Shown here: positions 1 through 12,588 of the stretch, in pieces
Position numbering within the stretch: the first letter of the stretch is position 1
Layout of the letters: each line of letters starts with the position of its first letter
Translations under genes and position numbers: made by a program
Notes under the pieces: model-generated
Seen by the model: only the letters and a program-made list of their open reading frames with translations
Told to the model about the DNA's origin: nothing
The model's database searches: none
Assembly: GCA_022419385.1 (NCBI GenBank)
Contig: JAJUBI010000008.1
Location: 1,302,001-1,366,000, forward strand
Length of the DNA: 64,000 bases
Source: Paraconiothyrium sp. Pb-2020
Lineage: Eukaryota; Ascomycota; Dothideomycetes; Pleosporales; Didymosphaeriaceae
Reading direction: 5' to 3'

Positions 1-1242
1 GCTATACCAAAGCAGGAGAAAAGCTAGACGAGAGCTTCATACCATGCGGAAATACGGCGTTTGGCTTTCAGACATGCTGTGGAGCTGGGGATAATTGTAT
101 GGCCGATAATGCGTGCTTTGGAAACCATGGTAGTGGATATGGCTCCCAGTTGACCTACCAAGCTGGATGTACCGACCCAGATTACAAGGACAAAAGCTGC
201 CCAGATAAGAAAGGAATAGGTAAACGCTCATCAATCACATCACCACCCGCTACTCGATTGCTAACGACATTTAGACCAGCCATGGATAGCACTTACCCGC
301 TGTGACGACGACGAAAGTATCTGGGGCGCGTGTTCCCAAGAAGGGAACCCCTCTACGCTCCAACCTGGCTCATTCTGCAGTTGTACCGAAGTGGCAAAGT
401 TCACCCCGACGGCGTTCTCAGACAATTCCGTTCTAGCGCTTTTCGCCTCCTTGCCCACAGCTACCGGTGAGAGCATCAAGTTCGAGACAGGCCATGTTCC
501 CACTGGAAACCCGACTAGCGACTCATCGCCCGCAGAAACTGGATCAGCGTCCGCTGGAGCATCAGGTACCAGTGGTGGTGGTTCGACTGCAGGTCAGACC
601 GGTGGAGGGAGCGCAACACAAGGAGGTTCAGGCTCAGGTTCAGGGAGCAGCGCAACGGCGTCAAGGACGGGGACCGGATCAACGAGTAGTGGCACATCAT
701 CCAGCAGTACCGGCTCGAACAATGGCGGTTCAACCAACGGAAGCTCCAGCGATGGTAGCTCAGGTCTTGCATCCGGTGCGAAAATAGGAATCGGTGTCGG
801 TGTCGCAGTCGCAGTCCTTCTCCTCATTGCAATAATAGCAGCAGTACTCCTTCGCCGCCGGAAACGTCGACGATCTCAAGCTGCAGCTGCCGGTACCGAA
901 GTCGAGAAGGGTGACAAGAAAGACGCAACTCTAGCGAATGGCGCTGCAGCAGGACGAACATCCAACCTGAGTGCCGCCGATCCACGCATATCGGATGTTA
1001 CTGGAGGGACTGATGGGACGAACAACATGTCGGAGGCAGATGGGAAGCCTTTATCAGGCGCCGACAAGCCAGGCGTGTCTGAGCTTGACAGTGGAGCTGT
1101 CATGGAGGTTTCTGGACAGACTGCGCATCCGTGGGATCGAGGAGCTGAGCTTGATGGAAGGCCGTTAAGGAAACCATCAAGTCCAAAGGAGTTACCAGGG
1201 AGTCTTGCGGCCGAGTCACCTCCGGGTTGGGTGGTTCGATAG
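1..1242 (+). CDS. Single-pass membrane protein with cysteine-rich ectodomain (5' end missing)
   Basis: Partial gene entering from the left edge. The open frame runs from base 3 to 219, then an intron at 220-274 (GT..AG with a GCTAAC branch site), then 275-1242. The N-terminal part is an extracellular-type module with about a dozen cysteines (a TCCGAGDNC-like cluster, later GACSQ and FCSCTE). A low-complexity Ser/Gly/Thr linker of about 100 residues follows, then one transmembrane helix (around 790-850, rich in V/I/L/A), a basic stop-transfer RRRKRRR, and a cytosolic tail of about 120 residues. This is the layout of fungal Mid2/Wsc-like wall sensors and related orphan glycoproteins. The sensor role is inference; the topology is visible. 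The start codon and signal peptide lie outside the window. Confidence 0.8.
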
Positions 1243-1946
1243 CGCGCACGCGATTTCGTTTCCTGGCCGCCTGATAAGTTGTGGCTCCCAGCTTATCGTG
1301 CGTATTTATTCACAGCACCGACACTATCTAATCAACAACATACTCCTTTATTGGGCCGCTCTCCGCCATCGTGCAACAAACATGATGCTCTCGACGCCGT
1401 CGTTCGATCTCTACGATCGCACAATGGAGCCTTGAGCAGTTACTCCTACAACTGCAGTCATCGGACATGACGTGACGGTACCTGCATCCATCAGGCCCAC
1501 CATACTCGTGCCCCCACTTCTTATTTCAGGTGTTTGCAAAAGATTCATCCAATCGGAGACTTGTTGGGTATAGTGAGTTCTGCGCCCCCAAGTGCCCAAG
1601 TTACACATCTGAGACATTCATGCAACGGTCAATGACCGGGCATGTCCCTACCGCACCAACTTCGGTTAGTCCTCAGCCACAAACAACCCAATTGACGAAT
1701 AGGGTGAAAGTGACTGATGTACGCGAGGCATGAAGCATGCCACTACTTGAGCAACTGTAGCAGCCATTCTACGATGAAGGTGGCACAGTAAAGCGGGCGC
1801 AAAGCGGGTTTCCAACGCATGTACCTCACCGAGACAGCCTGCAGATGCTGCAACAACGCCAAACCTAATGCTAGGCGTGGTATATGTACCATCACTTTTC
1901 ATTGAGTTCAGAATGGCGACGCACGATCGCACCTCGAACCGCCATC
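1243..1946. other. Intergenic, 704 nt
   Basis: No supported gene. Short frames on both strands lack family signatures. The last part is the upstream region of the four-TM gene that starts at 1947. Confidence 0.5.
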
Positions 1947-4067
1947 ATGAAGCCAACTTTGGCGTGGAAGCCTTACACCAAAAAGATCGTCCTCCACTGC
2001 CTAGTTGTCACCTTTCCCATGCTGGTATCCTCCCTCGTCATCGTCTACATCGTCTACACTAACCTGATCACCCCAACCTGCGCCTCCCCAGACCTATGCC
2101 CAGCTTCTTCCCTCAACACTACATCTAGAGCCTTCTACTATATCGACTTCTCAGCCACACAGCTAGCGTTCGTGTCGTCATGGTCAGCGACTGTCAGCTT
2201 TACGCTGGTGGGCTTTCTGATGATTTTTGCATCGTACTCGAATGCTTCTGCACTGCTGAGAGCGAGTGAGACGGAGGAGCAAGACAATCTGCCGAGTCCA
2301 CATCAGATGAGTGTGTTGCTAAGGGTGCTGAATGCTGAGATCATGGTGCTGTGGAATATGGCGTTTGAGAAGGTGAAGCGTGTGTTTTGGAAGAAGGAAC
2401 GGGAGAAAGAGGGCGGGGGGCGATCGTCGTCGATTTTGACTACGAGTATAATGGTTTTGCTTGTTGGTATTGTTGCAAGGTATACGCCCCACTGTCCATA
2501 TTCCTTTAAAGCATCATTGACGGGTGCTTTGTAGTCTCTTAGTTCAGGTCGCAGATGTCTACTTCCACGTCGCCGCCGAATCCGTTAACCTTATCCAAGT
2601 CCAACCCCTTTCTCCCACTTCCCGCCCATACAGCCGGCAAATTGCACCCTGGTGCCTCGATAGACCTTCCAATGGCCCCCTCGGACCCACAAGCTTCTGG
2701 GGTTGCGCCATCACCGCGCAGCCAGCGCCAAACAACGACGCCACTTCTCTCGCGCCTACTAACGCGACTACCATCCAGGATATGAAGAATGTCGTCTCAG
2801 ATCAACACGAAACTCTGAACTTCACCAACTCGGATGGTGTGCAGTACGCTGTTATTGGACCAGCGAATGCGGATTCGAACGAAGACTACAAAGCCACCAG
2901 CTTTGGCGTCTCAACCACATGTGCAGCTATCCCTGAAGGTGGATGTGATGTTGCACCACCTATCACCAATGTCAAAGACGGATCAGGAAGCCCCGTCCTG
3001 TTGGTTCCCTTCGCATGCACTCAAAATCGCTCTGGAATCGACATAATCGGCAACCTAACGAACCACAACACCAAAACCCACATGCTTAACTTCCACAAGT
3101 ACGCTGCGGAAAGCTCGCCCTTCCTGACCAACTTCATGGAAACTCCCAACGGGCTTTCCAACGTCGATATTCTGACAGCCATCCAGAACGAGACTGCAGA
3201 TGAGATATTCCGCAACCCGTGGTCGGTGCTAGCGCTGAGGAAGCTCCCCTTCGCCCAGCAAGCAGCAGAATTTGCAAATCTACCACCGGCGTTTCGAAAC
3301 GACAGTAGGATTTGGAAACACGACGTCCTCGGTGCTTTCACGTTGATGCGGTGCAACGTAACAGGTCCGTAGCTTGACTTTGTACAAACACGCGTTCACG
3401 ACTAATGAGAATAGTCTGGGATATGACCTACGTCAAGACGGGAGGACGTGTTACCTCACTAACCAAATCACCCAGCAATGGGTCTACGGCTGGCATGGCT
3501 AGTATGCCCGGTGTTCGCTTCATCGGCACTTTGGCCAACGTCTTTCAAGACTTGTCCACGGGGCCGGAATCGAGGAGTTCGCCTGCAGCTTTCATACGTG
3601 CGTTTGAGATTGGGATGAGCAGGGCGTACTCATTTCCCCTTGCGTCGCAGCTGAGTAGCAGTGCGAGTCTTCTCGCGCAAGTGCGGAGCTCGAAGGTTGT
3701 GACGAGATCACCTGTTGCCGCGCTTTGGACGCTGGTGGTTGCGAACGTTGGGTTTGCGCTGTTGGGCCTGGGGTTAGCGATCTGGGCTATGAGACTTGCG
3801 AGTCCGGATGTGCATCAGACGCAGATGAGGTTGGGGGTAGCAGGGCTTGCAGCTGCGCTGTTTGACCGCGAGAAATTCGAGCAGTCTGCTCGCGCGGATG
3901 ATGGGCTGTTTTCTGAAAAGAGCGAGAAGAGTGGAGTGGATGTCAAGAGGATCGGGTTCAAGCGGACGGGTACTGGCGGGTCTACGTTCGCAGTTTATGA
4001 TGCAGGGTCTAGGCTGGCTGAAGCAAAGGCGATGCGAACGCGGTACTTCGGTAGTATTGTGGGTTGA
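1947..4067 (+). CDS. Fungal four-TM membrane protein with large extracellular loop
   Basis: Three exons, 1947-2466, 2543-3364 and 3415-4067, give 664 aa. The introns are 2467-2542 and 3365-3414. The frame only stays open if the first donor is the GTATTG at 2467, giving the join LLV-VQVADVYFHV inside a hydrophobic segment. The start at 1947 (ATCATGAAG) is preferred over the in-frame ATG at 1884, which lies in less protein-like sequence. Hydrophobic helices lie at about residues 14-40, 70-95, 160-185 and near the C-terminus (ALWTLVVANVGFALLGLGLAIW). A ~300-residue loop with several N-x-S/T sites separates helices 3 and 4. It resembles uncharacterised membrane proteins common in Pezizomycotina. 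I know no assigned function. Confidence 0.75.
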
Positions 4068-5035
4068 CTTGCCCGTCAAGTGGCTCTCATATATGTACAA
4101 AATGCTTTTTGCATGTGATATTACATGAGGCTGCGAGGTAGACACTTTCCAGGCTGATCACGTCACGTCATTGCATGATTAGTACATGTAAACAATTGAT
4201 GATAATTTTCTCATCGTATCCATGGTACAGATCCCGGTTATCACCGTCCCCGTGGCAGTTCTTTCAGAAGAGCACTCAATGCTAACCTATAAAATGTGCT
4301 TCGACGACTAGTCAGTAGCTGGACATAGAGAGGGGTATAAAGCTCCGCCACCATGCGTGAACCATGCACCAACAACCCAAAGCGGCAGGATCGTGACCAG
4401 TTCGCAAGCTTTTGCCCCCAAAACCTGTCGTGCAACGCTCCAATTCGCGCACACATTAATCGACCGGGTTTGGGTCCTGGCGAGTAGTGAATCGGCGCTG
4501 AAGCGAATTATGGGCCAACGAGAATGATGCCATGAGCTACACTTGCTGCCCGCAGCGGTCCGCGCCTTGAACATAGATACGTAAACCTGGTACCGAAGCG
4601 GAAGAATGAGACTAGCCAGCATAGGTCTCGTACGGCGGTATAGGTCCAATATTGAACACCTTATACCGGAGGGTATGTCCTGACAAACAACCAATACATG
4701 ACGATAATGTGCGGGGTACTCGAACGCAAGACTGTACTGCCGGAGATATCGATGACCGGATGATCGATTACAAGGCCAGTAGTTGACATGACGACTCTAC
4801 TAGGCGTATCTTCTCGAAACCAAAAGTGGTGCTAGTTCTGGAGGCAGCTCCTCGAATCTTGAAATTATCGTCGGTTCTGGAGGTAGCGCGCAGAGCTTCC
4901 CGATTACGTTTGTTGGAGACTTGAGTCCGGATCCTCTCTGAAAGCCCCTTCCTGCCTCACGGTGGTGCCAGCAAAGGCAGAATCAGCAAGAGCAAGGACA
5001 TAAGATGATCACATAAGCGACTGCACGCTGGAAGA
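4068..5035. other. Intergenic, ~970 nt
   Basis: Between the convergent four-TM gene and YTH1. Nothing recognisable; the 128-aa minus frame at 4308-4694 has no signature. Confidence 0.5.
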
Positions 5036-5844
5036 TCAGAAGCCACCGCGCCCACGCCCTCTTCTTCCTCGCCCTCGTCCTCCCTTGTTCCACCGACCTC
5101 CTTGTTTGTGTCCGCCTGCATGATGAGGATTCCGCTCTTGCTGCTCACGGTCTTCACGGTCTTCCCTCTCCCGCTCGGCCTCCCTCTCTAACCGCTCCTG
5201 CTCTAGCTGTTCGGGCGTCTTCTCCACGCGAAGCTCCGGCTTCTTCAGATCAGTGGGAAATCTAGGGTGCGCGCCATGCTTGCAGGCTGGACCTTCTGGG
5301 CAGAAGCCGGCGAGATAGAAAGGACATATATTGGCCTTCTTATTGTGTTTGAGTGCGCAATGCGGGCCGAGCGGGCAGAATCCACGGTCGTAGTGAGGGC
5401 ACGCGGGACGTTTCGCTTCGGGGTCGATATGCAGGTATAGACAGTCATCACCGTTCGAGCATGTTTGCGTGCGTGCGTAGTAGGAGCATTCGGGCATGCG
5501 GCGGAGATTGTACTCGTGAAGGAATTCGCAGGTTTCGCCTTTCTTGCATAAACCGCGTAGCCAGTGCTTGCAGACGAGACTGATATTGCTGTTAGCTGGT
5601 GTTTCCTAAGTGGAGGGGCTGTGCATGCGTACTTGTTGTATGATGAAGATACTTGGTGCTTGTCTGGACAGCGGTTGCCCAGAGGACAATGTCCCTGCAT
5701 ATATGCCTTGCATTGCGGGCGTTCCGGGTCCAAGCCAAAGCGGTATTCCCGTCGCAAGAAATCACTGAAGTTGAAGTCGTACGTAGTCTTCGCCGTCTGC
5801 GCCATGACCTGGTCTGGCGGAGTGGCACTTTGCGCCTCCGTCAT
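5036..5844 (-). CDS. YTH1: mRNA 3'-end-processing protein YTH1 (CPSF30 homologue)
   Basis: Minus-strand gene with exons 5844-5633 and 5579-5036; the intron 5632-5580 has GTACGC..CAG ends and a GCTAAC branch. It encodes 251 aa. Five CCCH zinc fingers are visible in tandem: [19 protein letters not shown] (from ~residue 45), [46 protein letters not shown] and [15 protein letters not shown], each closed by a His. The intron joins fingers 1 and 2 exactly (SSYN-N-LVCKHW). The tail is a charged E/R coiled stretch followed by an RGRGRR-type RGG region ending in GF. Known family role: RNA-binding subunit of the cleavage and polyadenylation factor that recognises the poly(A) signal in the nucleus. Five fingers and length both fit YTH1. 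Confidence 0.95.
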
Positions 5845-7073
5845 TGTTTAGTTATCGCGCGAGCTCAACAGCTGGTGGAAGATATATTCCGGTCTTTCTA
5901 ATAGTGGTCGCCGTTCGAGGAGCTTCGGATGGCAAACTAGGTGGAGAAAACTCTGCACGACGTTGAGGGTTCGTAGCGATCGTAAGCTTGATCACTGTCG
6001 TTCAACATTCTAGCGGGAGGGCGCCAAGCCATATCACGTGTACACTCGAAACCTCGGCTCTTCCCGCCGCTAGTCGCACGGGCCTTGCGTGCGGGTGCGG
6101 GTCGGAATGTCCATGCATGCAATGCAACGGCTTGACGACGACATCAGACTTTGCCTCCGAATTTGTCAACATGGTCGGACATTGATCTAGCCCATAAGAT
6201 CGTCGTCTCAACGCGGGCTCGCTGCTACCGACGCTGTCAGCTTCCCTCTGTGTGACCAGAAACCTCATCGCCAACAAGACACTAGCAAGCGGTGAGGGGA
6301 AGCAGGACGTCCGGTTCACCAGCCATGGGCAGTTCAACAGTATGGTCTCATGACATTTGCATATATCATGCCACTGGCTTGCATGCAAGTCAACCTTTTG
6401 GACCATCAGCCACTGGCATGGTAGGCGATCCCGCGTGTGGATAGCCAGTAGTAAACCTTGACATTTGTCGTATTCAAGTTCTTCGAACTTTATACCCACA
6501 GCTCTGGGTACATGCGACATGCCAGGTTCTGCACCTGCGGCTCGGATGTCAACCTATGAGAGGGTGCTCTGCTAACAAGGACCACGGTCTTTCGTGAGAC
6601 CATGCTGGTTGCTGTCAGGTCCAGACAGCAGATTTACTTGAAGGATCGCCATACCACTTACTCAATCAATTTCTCTCTGTCTCTCATCCCGAATTGGTCA
6701 GGGCATCCTAACGTAACCTATCGGTCCGTCTAAGAATAAGCACACTTACCTTCGTACCAGAAGCAGGTTCGAGACGAGGCATCTACCTGGGGCAACCACT
6801 CTTAATCCATGGTCTACGCCTCCACAACACCATCGCCAATGACAGCTTTTCGGTGATCCTCGCACCTGTACCACGGTCCTCATGCGAGGATTGCAGGATT
6901 ATGAACCATGCGCCCATACCCCAGATTCGTACTACCAACAACACAATCGCAGACGCACTCTTACGGCTCAGTCGTATTTAAAATGTTCGAACGTCTTGCG
7001 ATCATCGTCTGCTTTCAAGTTTATGCTCTGACATGCAGGCTTAGAGCTGCAACTAACGCTAGACCCACCGACC
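5845..7073. other. Intergenic, ~1.2 kb
   Basis: Divergent spacer between YTH1 and the chitinase, so it should hold both promoters. No gene supported. A short plus frame opening at 6982 looks weakly signal-peptide-like but cannot be joined to the chitinase by a plausible intron. Confidence 0.5.
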
Positions 7074-8357
7074 ATGAGCCGAGCTCCCGCAGCTGTACCC
7101 TACTTAGACAACAACATCATTTTCTCGCAACCTCCAGGGAAAATGTACTCCAACGCTGTGTACTATCCGAATTGGCGGATATACCGAAACCAGCCACCTG
7201 TATCACTCAACTTTGACGTTATCTCTCACGTCTTCTATGCTTTTGCTTGGTGACACCTCCCCCGCATTCGCAATTGCTCTGCTGACCGCTTTACAGGGTG
7301 AAGCCGGACGGAACCGTTCATGTATGTCGTCCTTACGGATGCCAGTACGTGCTCGACTAATCTATATAGCTCAGCGATGAGTGGGCAGATGCGCAGATCC
7401 AGGTCCCGGGTGCGGACGGCATCCCAGAAACAACAGGCTGCCTGAACTCCTTTGCTCTAATAAAAAAACGATACAATCGTCTCCGAGTTGTCTTGTCTGT
7501 AGGCGGAGGTGGCAGGGGCAGTGAGCCCTTCGCTGAAGTTGCTCGCCACCAACATTGCCGCGACCGATTCGCACAGACTGCCCTGGCACTGGTACAGCAA
7601 TTCGGAATAGACGGTATCGACAGTATGTTTTCCTCTTTTACATCTACAACCCACCGCAGCTGACTCGTCATCAGTCGACTGGGAGCACCCCTCAAATGCA
7701 CAGGAAGGCTCAGACTATATACACCTATTAGCCACTCTAAGAGCTTACCTGCCTGCACCCCAATATACCCTGACCTCGGCGCTCCCGGCCGGCGAATGGG
7801 CTCTCCAGCACATCAACCTCGGACACGCGGCTCACTATCTCGACATGGTCAATCTGATGTCCTACGACTTCTCCGGCTCATGGGTAAAGAAGTGCGGACA
7901 TCATGCGCAATTGTTCACTCCGCGAAGTCCACACTCCCCCGATGCAGCTATCTCATGCCATTCAGCTGTGTCATACATGGCGCGCCAGGGGGTCCCGCAA
8001 AACAAGATCCTATTAGGCGTACCAGCATATGGGCGCTCGTTTACCGGGACAAAAGGAGTCGGGCATTCCTACAAGGACCATGCGGGCGAGGAGGGTACGT
8101 TTGAATATCAGGACCTACCACGACCGGGTGCAACGGAGTATGTGGATGAGGAGATCGGTGCCGCGTACTGCGTGGGCGGAGATGGCGGGTTCGTCACTTA
8201 TGATACCCCGCGCACCGTTCAGATGAAAGCGGGCTATGTGCGACAGAATGGCTTGGCGGGTCTGTTTTATTGGACGGGAACAGGAGATGCGAGTGGACAT
8301 ACAAGGAAAGACAGGAGCTTGGTGTATAACGGATTCCTCGGACTGTTCCCACAATGA
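7074..8357 (+). CDS. GH18 chitinase (bacterial-type, no signal peptide)
   Basis: Four exons, 7074-7249, 7297-7321, 7370-7622 and 7675-8357 (introns 47, 48 and 52 nt; the second exon is only 25 nt), give 378 aa. The catalytic GH18 motif DGIDIDWE is restored only after splicing the third intron, which splits the second Ile; Glu155 is the predicted acid/base. The substrate-binding SVGGGG motif lies upstream at about 110, and GLFYWTGTGD near the C-terminus fits the last barrel strand. No signal peptide, CBM or LysM domain is seen: the protein begins MSRAPAAVPYLD and reaches the barrel quickly (NAVYYPNW). This matches the intracellular or non-classically exported subgroup related to Aspergillus ChiB, linked to autolysis and wall turnover (family knowledge). 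Confidence 0.9.
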
Positions 8358-8762
8358 GGTGTTTGGATTGCGGCAGGCTCTCAAAGCATCTGTAGGCGCG
8401 AAGCGGCGAAAAAGGCAAAGGATAGCACGGCGTTACGTATTGGTAATTAGTTCAACTAGCAAACATGTTCTACGCGTCACCGCATGAGGTGCGTACGACT
8501 CTACGATGAACGCGAAGCCGGAGGAAGAGCGGCCTTTCTCGGCGCTGATTGGCCGAGACTTGAGGCCCATGATCTGGACACAGCTTCGGGCCCAAGCTCG
8601 AGGGATAACCTCACTCTATTGTCGATATTGCGCCGCGCAACCCCGCACTCGTACTTGTTGTCCTCCCGTATACCTGAAACTGCTCTTCCCGTGCCATCGA
8701 ATAGCCCCAAACTTGACGGAGGAGTGCAGACGCTGCGGGTCATCGCAACCTGCCCATCCTCG
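8358..8762. other. Intergenic between chitinase and VPS53, 405 nt
   Basis: Both neighbours are on the plus strand; this should hold the VPS53 promoter. Nothing specific recognised. Confidence 0.5.
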
Positions 8763-11474
8763 ATGCCCGCATCATCCCTCGACTCCGGTACGCCCACCCT
8801 GCGTTCCCTCCAAGTCTCATGCAAGCTAACACGTGTAGCCGATTACAACCCTGTCGATCACCTCAACGCCCTCTTCACGCACCCCTCCGCCCTCCAATCC
8901 GTACAACACACCTCATCCACCCTTCGCGCATACCAAGATGACCTGGACGAGGACATCGCCGCCTTCGTCGCCTATCAGACCGCTTCAGACGCCGACAGCG
9001 TCCAACGAGTACAAGATGCAAAGGTCGAACTCGCGGATCTTTTCAAAAAGATTGAGAGCGTGCGCGAACGGGCTATGCAGACGGAGCAAACCATCACCGA
9101 GATGACGGCAGACATCAAGCGCCTCGACAACACAAAGCGCAACCTTACGCTGTCCATGACCGCGCTTAAACGCCTACAAATGTTGACGACGGCGTATGAG
9201 CAATTGAGGAGCTTGAGTAAGAGCAGGCAATACAGAGAATGCGCGAGCTTGTTGCAGGCTGTGCTGCAATTGGTCGCGCATTTCAAGAGCTATAGGAGTA
9301 TAGATCAGATTGCGACGTTGAGCAGGAACGTGGCGGATCTACAGCGCGAGCTGTTGGAGCAGGTGTGTGAGGACTTTGAGGTTGTGTTTGCGAAGGGAGA
9401 GGTTGGAACCAGGAGGGGAATGCTTACCGAGGCGTGTTTAGTTATTGATGCGCTGGGGGAGCATGCTAGGACCAGGCTTATCAATTGGTATTGTAATACC
9501 CAGTTGAGAGAGTATCGGCAGGTGTTTCGCGGGAATGACGAGGTAGGACCCCTGCCTCTTATCCAGTGTCTTTCCTCACATATGCGACCGCGTCTCAAGG
9601 CAGCAGCTTTGGGACTCATTGTCATCACCAGCTTGCCCTGAGCCTAGACCAAACTAACGTTTTATAGGCTGGCTCGTTAGACAACATCTCAAGACGATAT
9701 TCGTGGTTCAACCGTATGATGAAGACGTACGACGTCGATCACGCCGCGATATTCCCGTCGTACTGGAAAGTGAACGAGATGCTAGCCAACGCCTTCTGCG
9801 AGGGTACAAGGGATGATTTCAAGGCGATATTGCAGCGGTCGATGCGGCGAGGAGATGGACAGACGCTGGACGTCGACTTACTACTTTCTTGTCTACAAGA
9901 GACCCTTAATTTCGAACACAGTCTTGAACAACGATTCTCAAATGAATCGCGGTCATCCATCGACACGATGGCATCAAAAGAGGATAAGCCACACGGGTTC
10001 AACCAAACGATTTCTGAGGCGTTCGAACCGTACATGCGACTCTGGGTGGAGTCTCAAGACAAGCAACTGGCGACATTGATTCCAAAGTATCGTCACCAAC
10101 CGCTCCGCAACGAAGAAGAAGAGTTCTCGGCGCAGGCTGTCATTCCGTCTTCGACAGAGCTATTCCACTTCTACCGTATCACCTTAGCCCAGTGCGCAAA
10201 GCTTTCCAAGGAGTCCAGCTTGTTGGAATTATCAACGACGTTCGCCAAATACCTGGATCAATACAGCCAGCAAGTGCTTTACTACTTTCTCAGCGAGAAG
10301 TCCGGTCCACAAGGTCCATCAGTGGAGGATGCTGTATTGATTCTCAACACAGCCGACTACTGCTATGCCACCTGCAATCAGCTCGAAGAAAAAATCAAGT
10401 CCCGTATCGACGAAGACCTCCGAGAGAAGGTCGATCTCCAGAATCAAGCCGACGCATTTATGGGTATCGCTTCTGCCACTGTACGCGTCTTGGTACGCAA
10501 AGTCGAACTGGCATGTGAGCCCAGCTGGCGGGAGATGCGAAATACGCCGTGGTCGAAATTGGAAAGCGTAGGCGACCAAAGCACTTATGTTGCTGAACTG
10601 GTGCGCCACGTCAAAGAGAAGTCATCCGAGATTTTGAAATGTTTGCACAAGCAACAATACGCGAGGGCGTTTTGCGACGGGCTTGTCGACCAGATGGCGA
10701 CGACATACATTGCGAACATAGTCCAGAGTAAACCGATCAGCGAGGTCGGAGCGGAGCAGATGTTGCTCGACTCTTATGTGCTGAAGAAAGCGTTCACAGA
10801 GATCCCGGTGGTCAACGAGGAGCTGGGCACCGCACCCCCTGCAACGTATGTCCTCTTCCTATTTATCCCAGCTTCTTCCGTCGTCCGTACTAAAATAAGT
10901 GTCCAGATTCGTCAAACGCCCCCACCTCACAATGTCCAAGATCGACCCTCTCCTCAAAACCCTCCAAGTCCGCCCCCTTCCCCCTGAAGCCCTCGTGCAA
11001 GCCTACCTCATCCATATCGCCGACAAATCCGACACGAATTTTCGCAAAATCCTCGACCTCAAAGGCGTCCGCCGCGCCGACCAAGCCGTCCTTATGGACC
11101 TTTTCAACCGCCCCCACAAGTCCTCCCCATCTCATGAAAATTTGCCCGCGAACTCTACACTCCTCACCCCGCTGCAGATCGGAAGCGGTGGACATGGAAC
11201 GGGGATTGGTAGTTTGGGGAATGCAGGGAGTGTCATGACACCGAATTTAGGGGGCGGCAGGTTTGATCCTACGGGGCTTGGGAATGCGATGTTAGGGGCG
11301 GTTAGGGAGGGGGTGGATCGGTTTGGAAGTCCGGCGCCGGGGGCGGAGGGGCTCAGTGCGGATGGGAAGGAAGGCACGGCGAAGCTGAATGAGAATTTGA
11401 AGAACATTGGGAAATTTTTCAGGAGGGATGTTGGGGGGTTTAGGGGGTTTGGGAGGAGTGATGAGGGGAGGTAG
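8763..11474 (+). CDS. VPS53: Vps53, GARP tethering complex subunit
   Basis: Exons 8763-8787, 8839-9542, 9668-10845 and 10907-11474 encode 824 aa. The tiny first exon (MPASSLDS) joins to ADYNPVDHLNALF, the conserved Vps53 start. The N-terminal half is a long helical region with coiled coil (about 50-140: FKKIESVRERAMQTEQ, then TKRNLTLSMTALKRLQML), typical of CATCHR-family tethers. The middle contains SRRYSWFNRMMKTYD, characteristic of the family. The C-terminal exon ends in a glycine-rich tail with a final FRRDVGGFRGFG. Introns are 51, 125 and 61 nt; the 125-nt one is long for this locus. Known role: with Vps51, Vps52 and Vps54, it tethers endosome-derived vesicles at the trans-Golgi. Confidence 0.93.
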
Positions 11475-11744
11475 GGTGAAAAGACTTCAGGATAGGCCGA
11501 TTGTGTCATGCAGAGTTAAATGACGAAGAGGATATGGTGCCGCTTGTGTTATGTTGCGGAGTGCTGTATGCGTGCTATTCAAGCAAACGTCTGGAGATCG
11601 GCAATATGCCACCGTTGAAAGACATTGCAAGCGCACAACCGAACAACGACCACGCCACGGTGTTAGCTCATCCTGATCCCCTTCTTAAGTTGTTTTTTAC
11701 TCTTCCAACTGCACTCCTCCCCCCACCGTTCACAAACACCACCC

Positions 11745-12035
11745 ATGTCTCAAGCCCATCACAACGCCTTCCATCTTCGCGATAGTAGCCATCCTCAGCA
11801 TCCTTGCCGTTCAAATTCACAGCACTCGCAAGAGGGCCCAGATGATAAGACGGAGGCACCAAGCGAACGACACAGCGAAGACTTCACCCGCGGAAACACA
11901 AAAGAGCTACTACTCGGACCAGTAGCAGAACCTCTGCTAGACAAGCTCGCGCCAGAGAAAAAGCTAAAAAGGAAGAAAGCGGTCGAGGATTTGAGGAGTA
12001 AGTCGAACGCTGACGAGTGGAGGCAGGATGGATGA
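11745..12035 (+). CDS. Possible small protein, reading frame ambiguous
   Basis: Two overlapping frames compete. The ATG at 11745 (context CACCCATGTC) opens a 96-aa hydrophilic frame ending 12035, with a basic helix near its end (EKKLKRKKAVEDLR). The +1 frame has no ATG but reads IFAIVAILSILAVQIHSTRK, a convincing transmembrane anchor with a positive-inside flank, up to a stop at 11933-11935. The real gene may use the second frame via an unseen exon, or this may be a decayed copy. No family recognised. Confidence 0.2.
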   Translation: MSQAHHNAFHLRDSSHPQHPCRSNSQHSQEGPDDKTEAPSERHSEDFTRGNTKELLLGPVAEPLLDKLAPEKKLKRKKAVEDLRSKSNADEWRQDG

Positions 12036-12588
12036 TATGGTAACTGGTAGATTTGGGGGTGGGGGAAAGAGAAAGGGGATAGAACTGGGTATGGTAAGTC
12101 TAAAAAGTATATGTGACATCAGGTCTGGAGTCTCTGTGCCACTTTTACGCAAACTTTTGGTGGGTACATTCAGTCTCTTGTACGATGGAAATGCATTGAC
12201 ACATGTAGGTGTACATTTACCACCAAAGTGGGTCCTTTGATTTGAGCGTAGCTGCGGCTGCACATTCTGTAGAGAAGTCGGCTTAGAGTTCAATGCGATT
12301 TGACTACTTCTACTGATAATGCATGTTTCCTATAGAGTTTGATGTTTTCTGATTGGTTCTGCTTGCTTGTAAGCGGTGACAATGGAAGAGCAGATCGTGA
12401 GACTCTGTATCTGTAAGATGATGCACGTGACCAAGAGCTTCGGCGCAGCAAGTAGTTGGCCCACAAATAGCAAATGATAGGATTGGCATATAAGAACTTG
12501 GCCTTTTCTTATAGACTTTTTCCATACCATCACATCCGCGATTCAACCCTGTGTTGCCTTGAGCTTAAGACGAGAGACCGAAACCAGA
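12036..12588. other. Intergenic, ~550 nt
   Basis: No supported feature. Confidence 0.4.

Noticed and set aside
6002..6520. 172-aa minus-strand frame
   Set aside because: No family signature and ordinary composition; opposing frames in the same stretch are similarly open.
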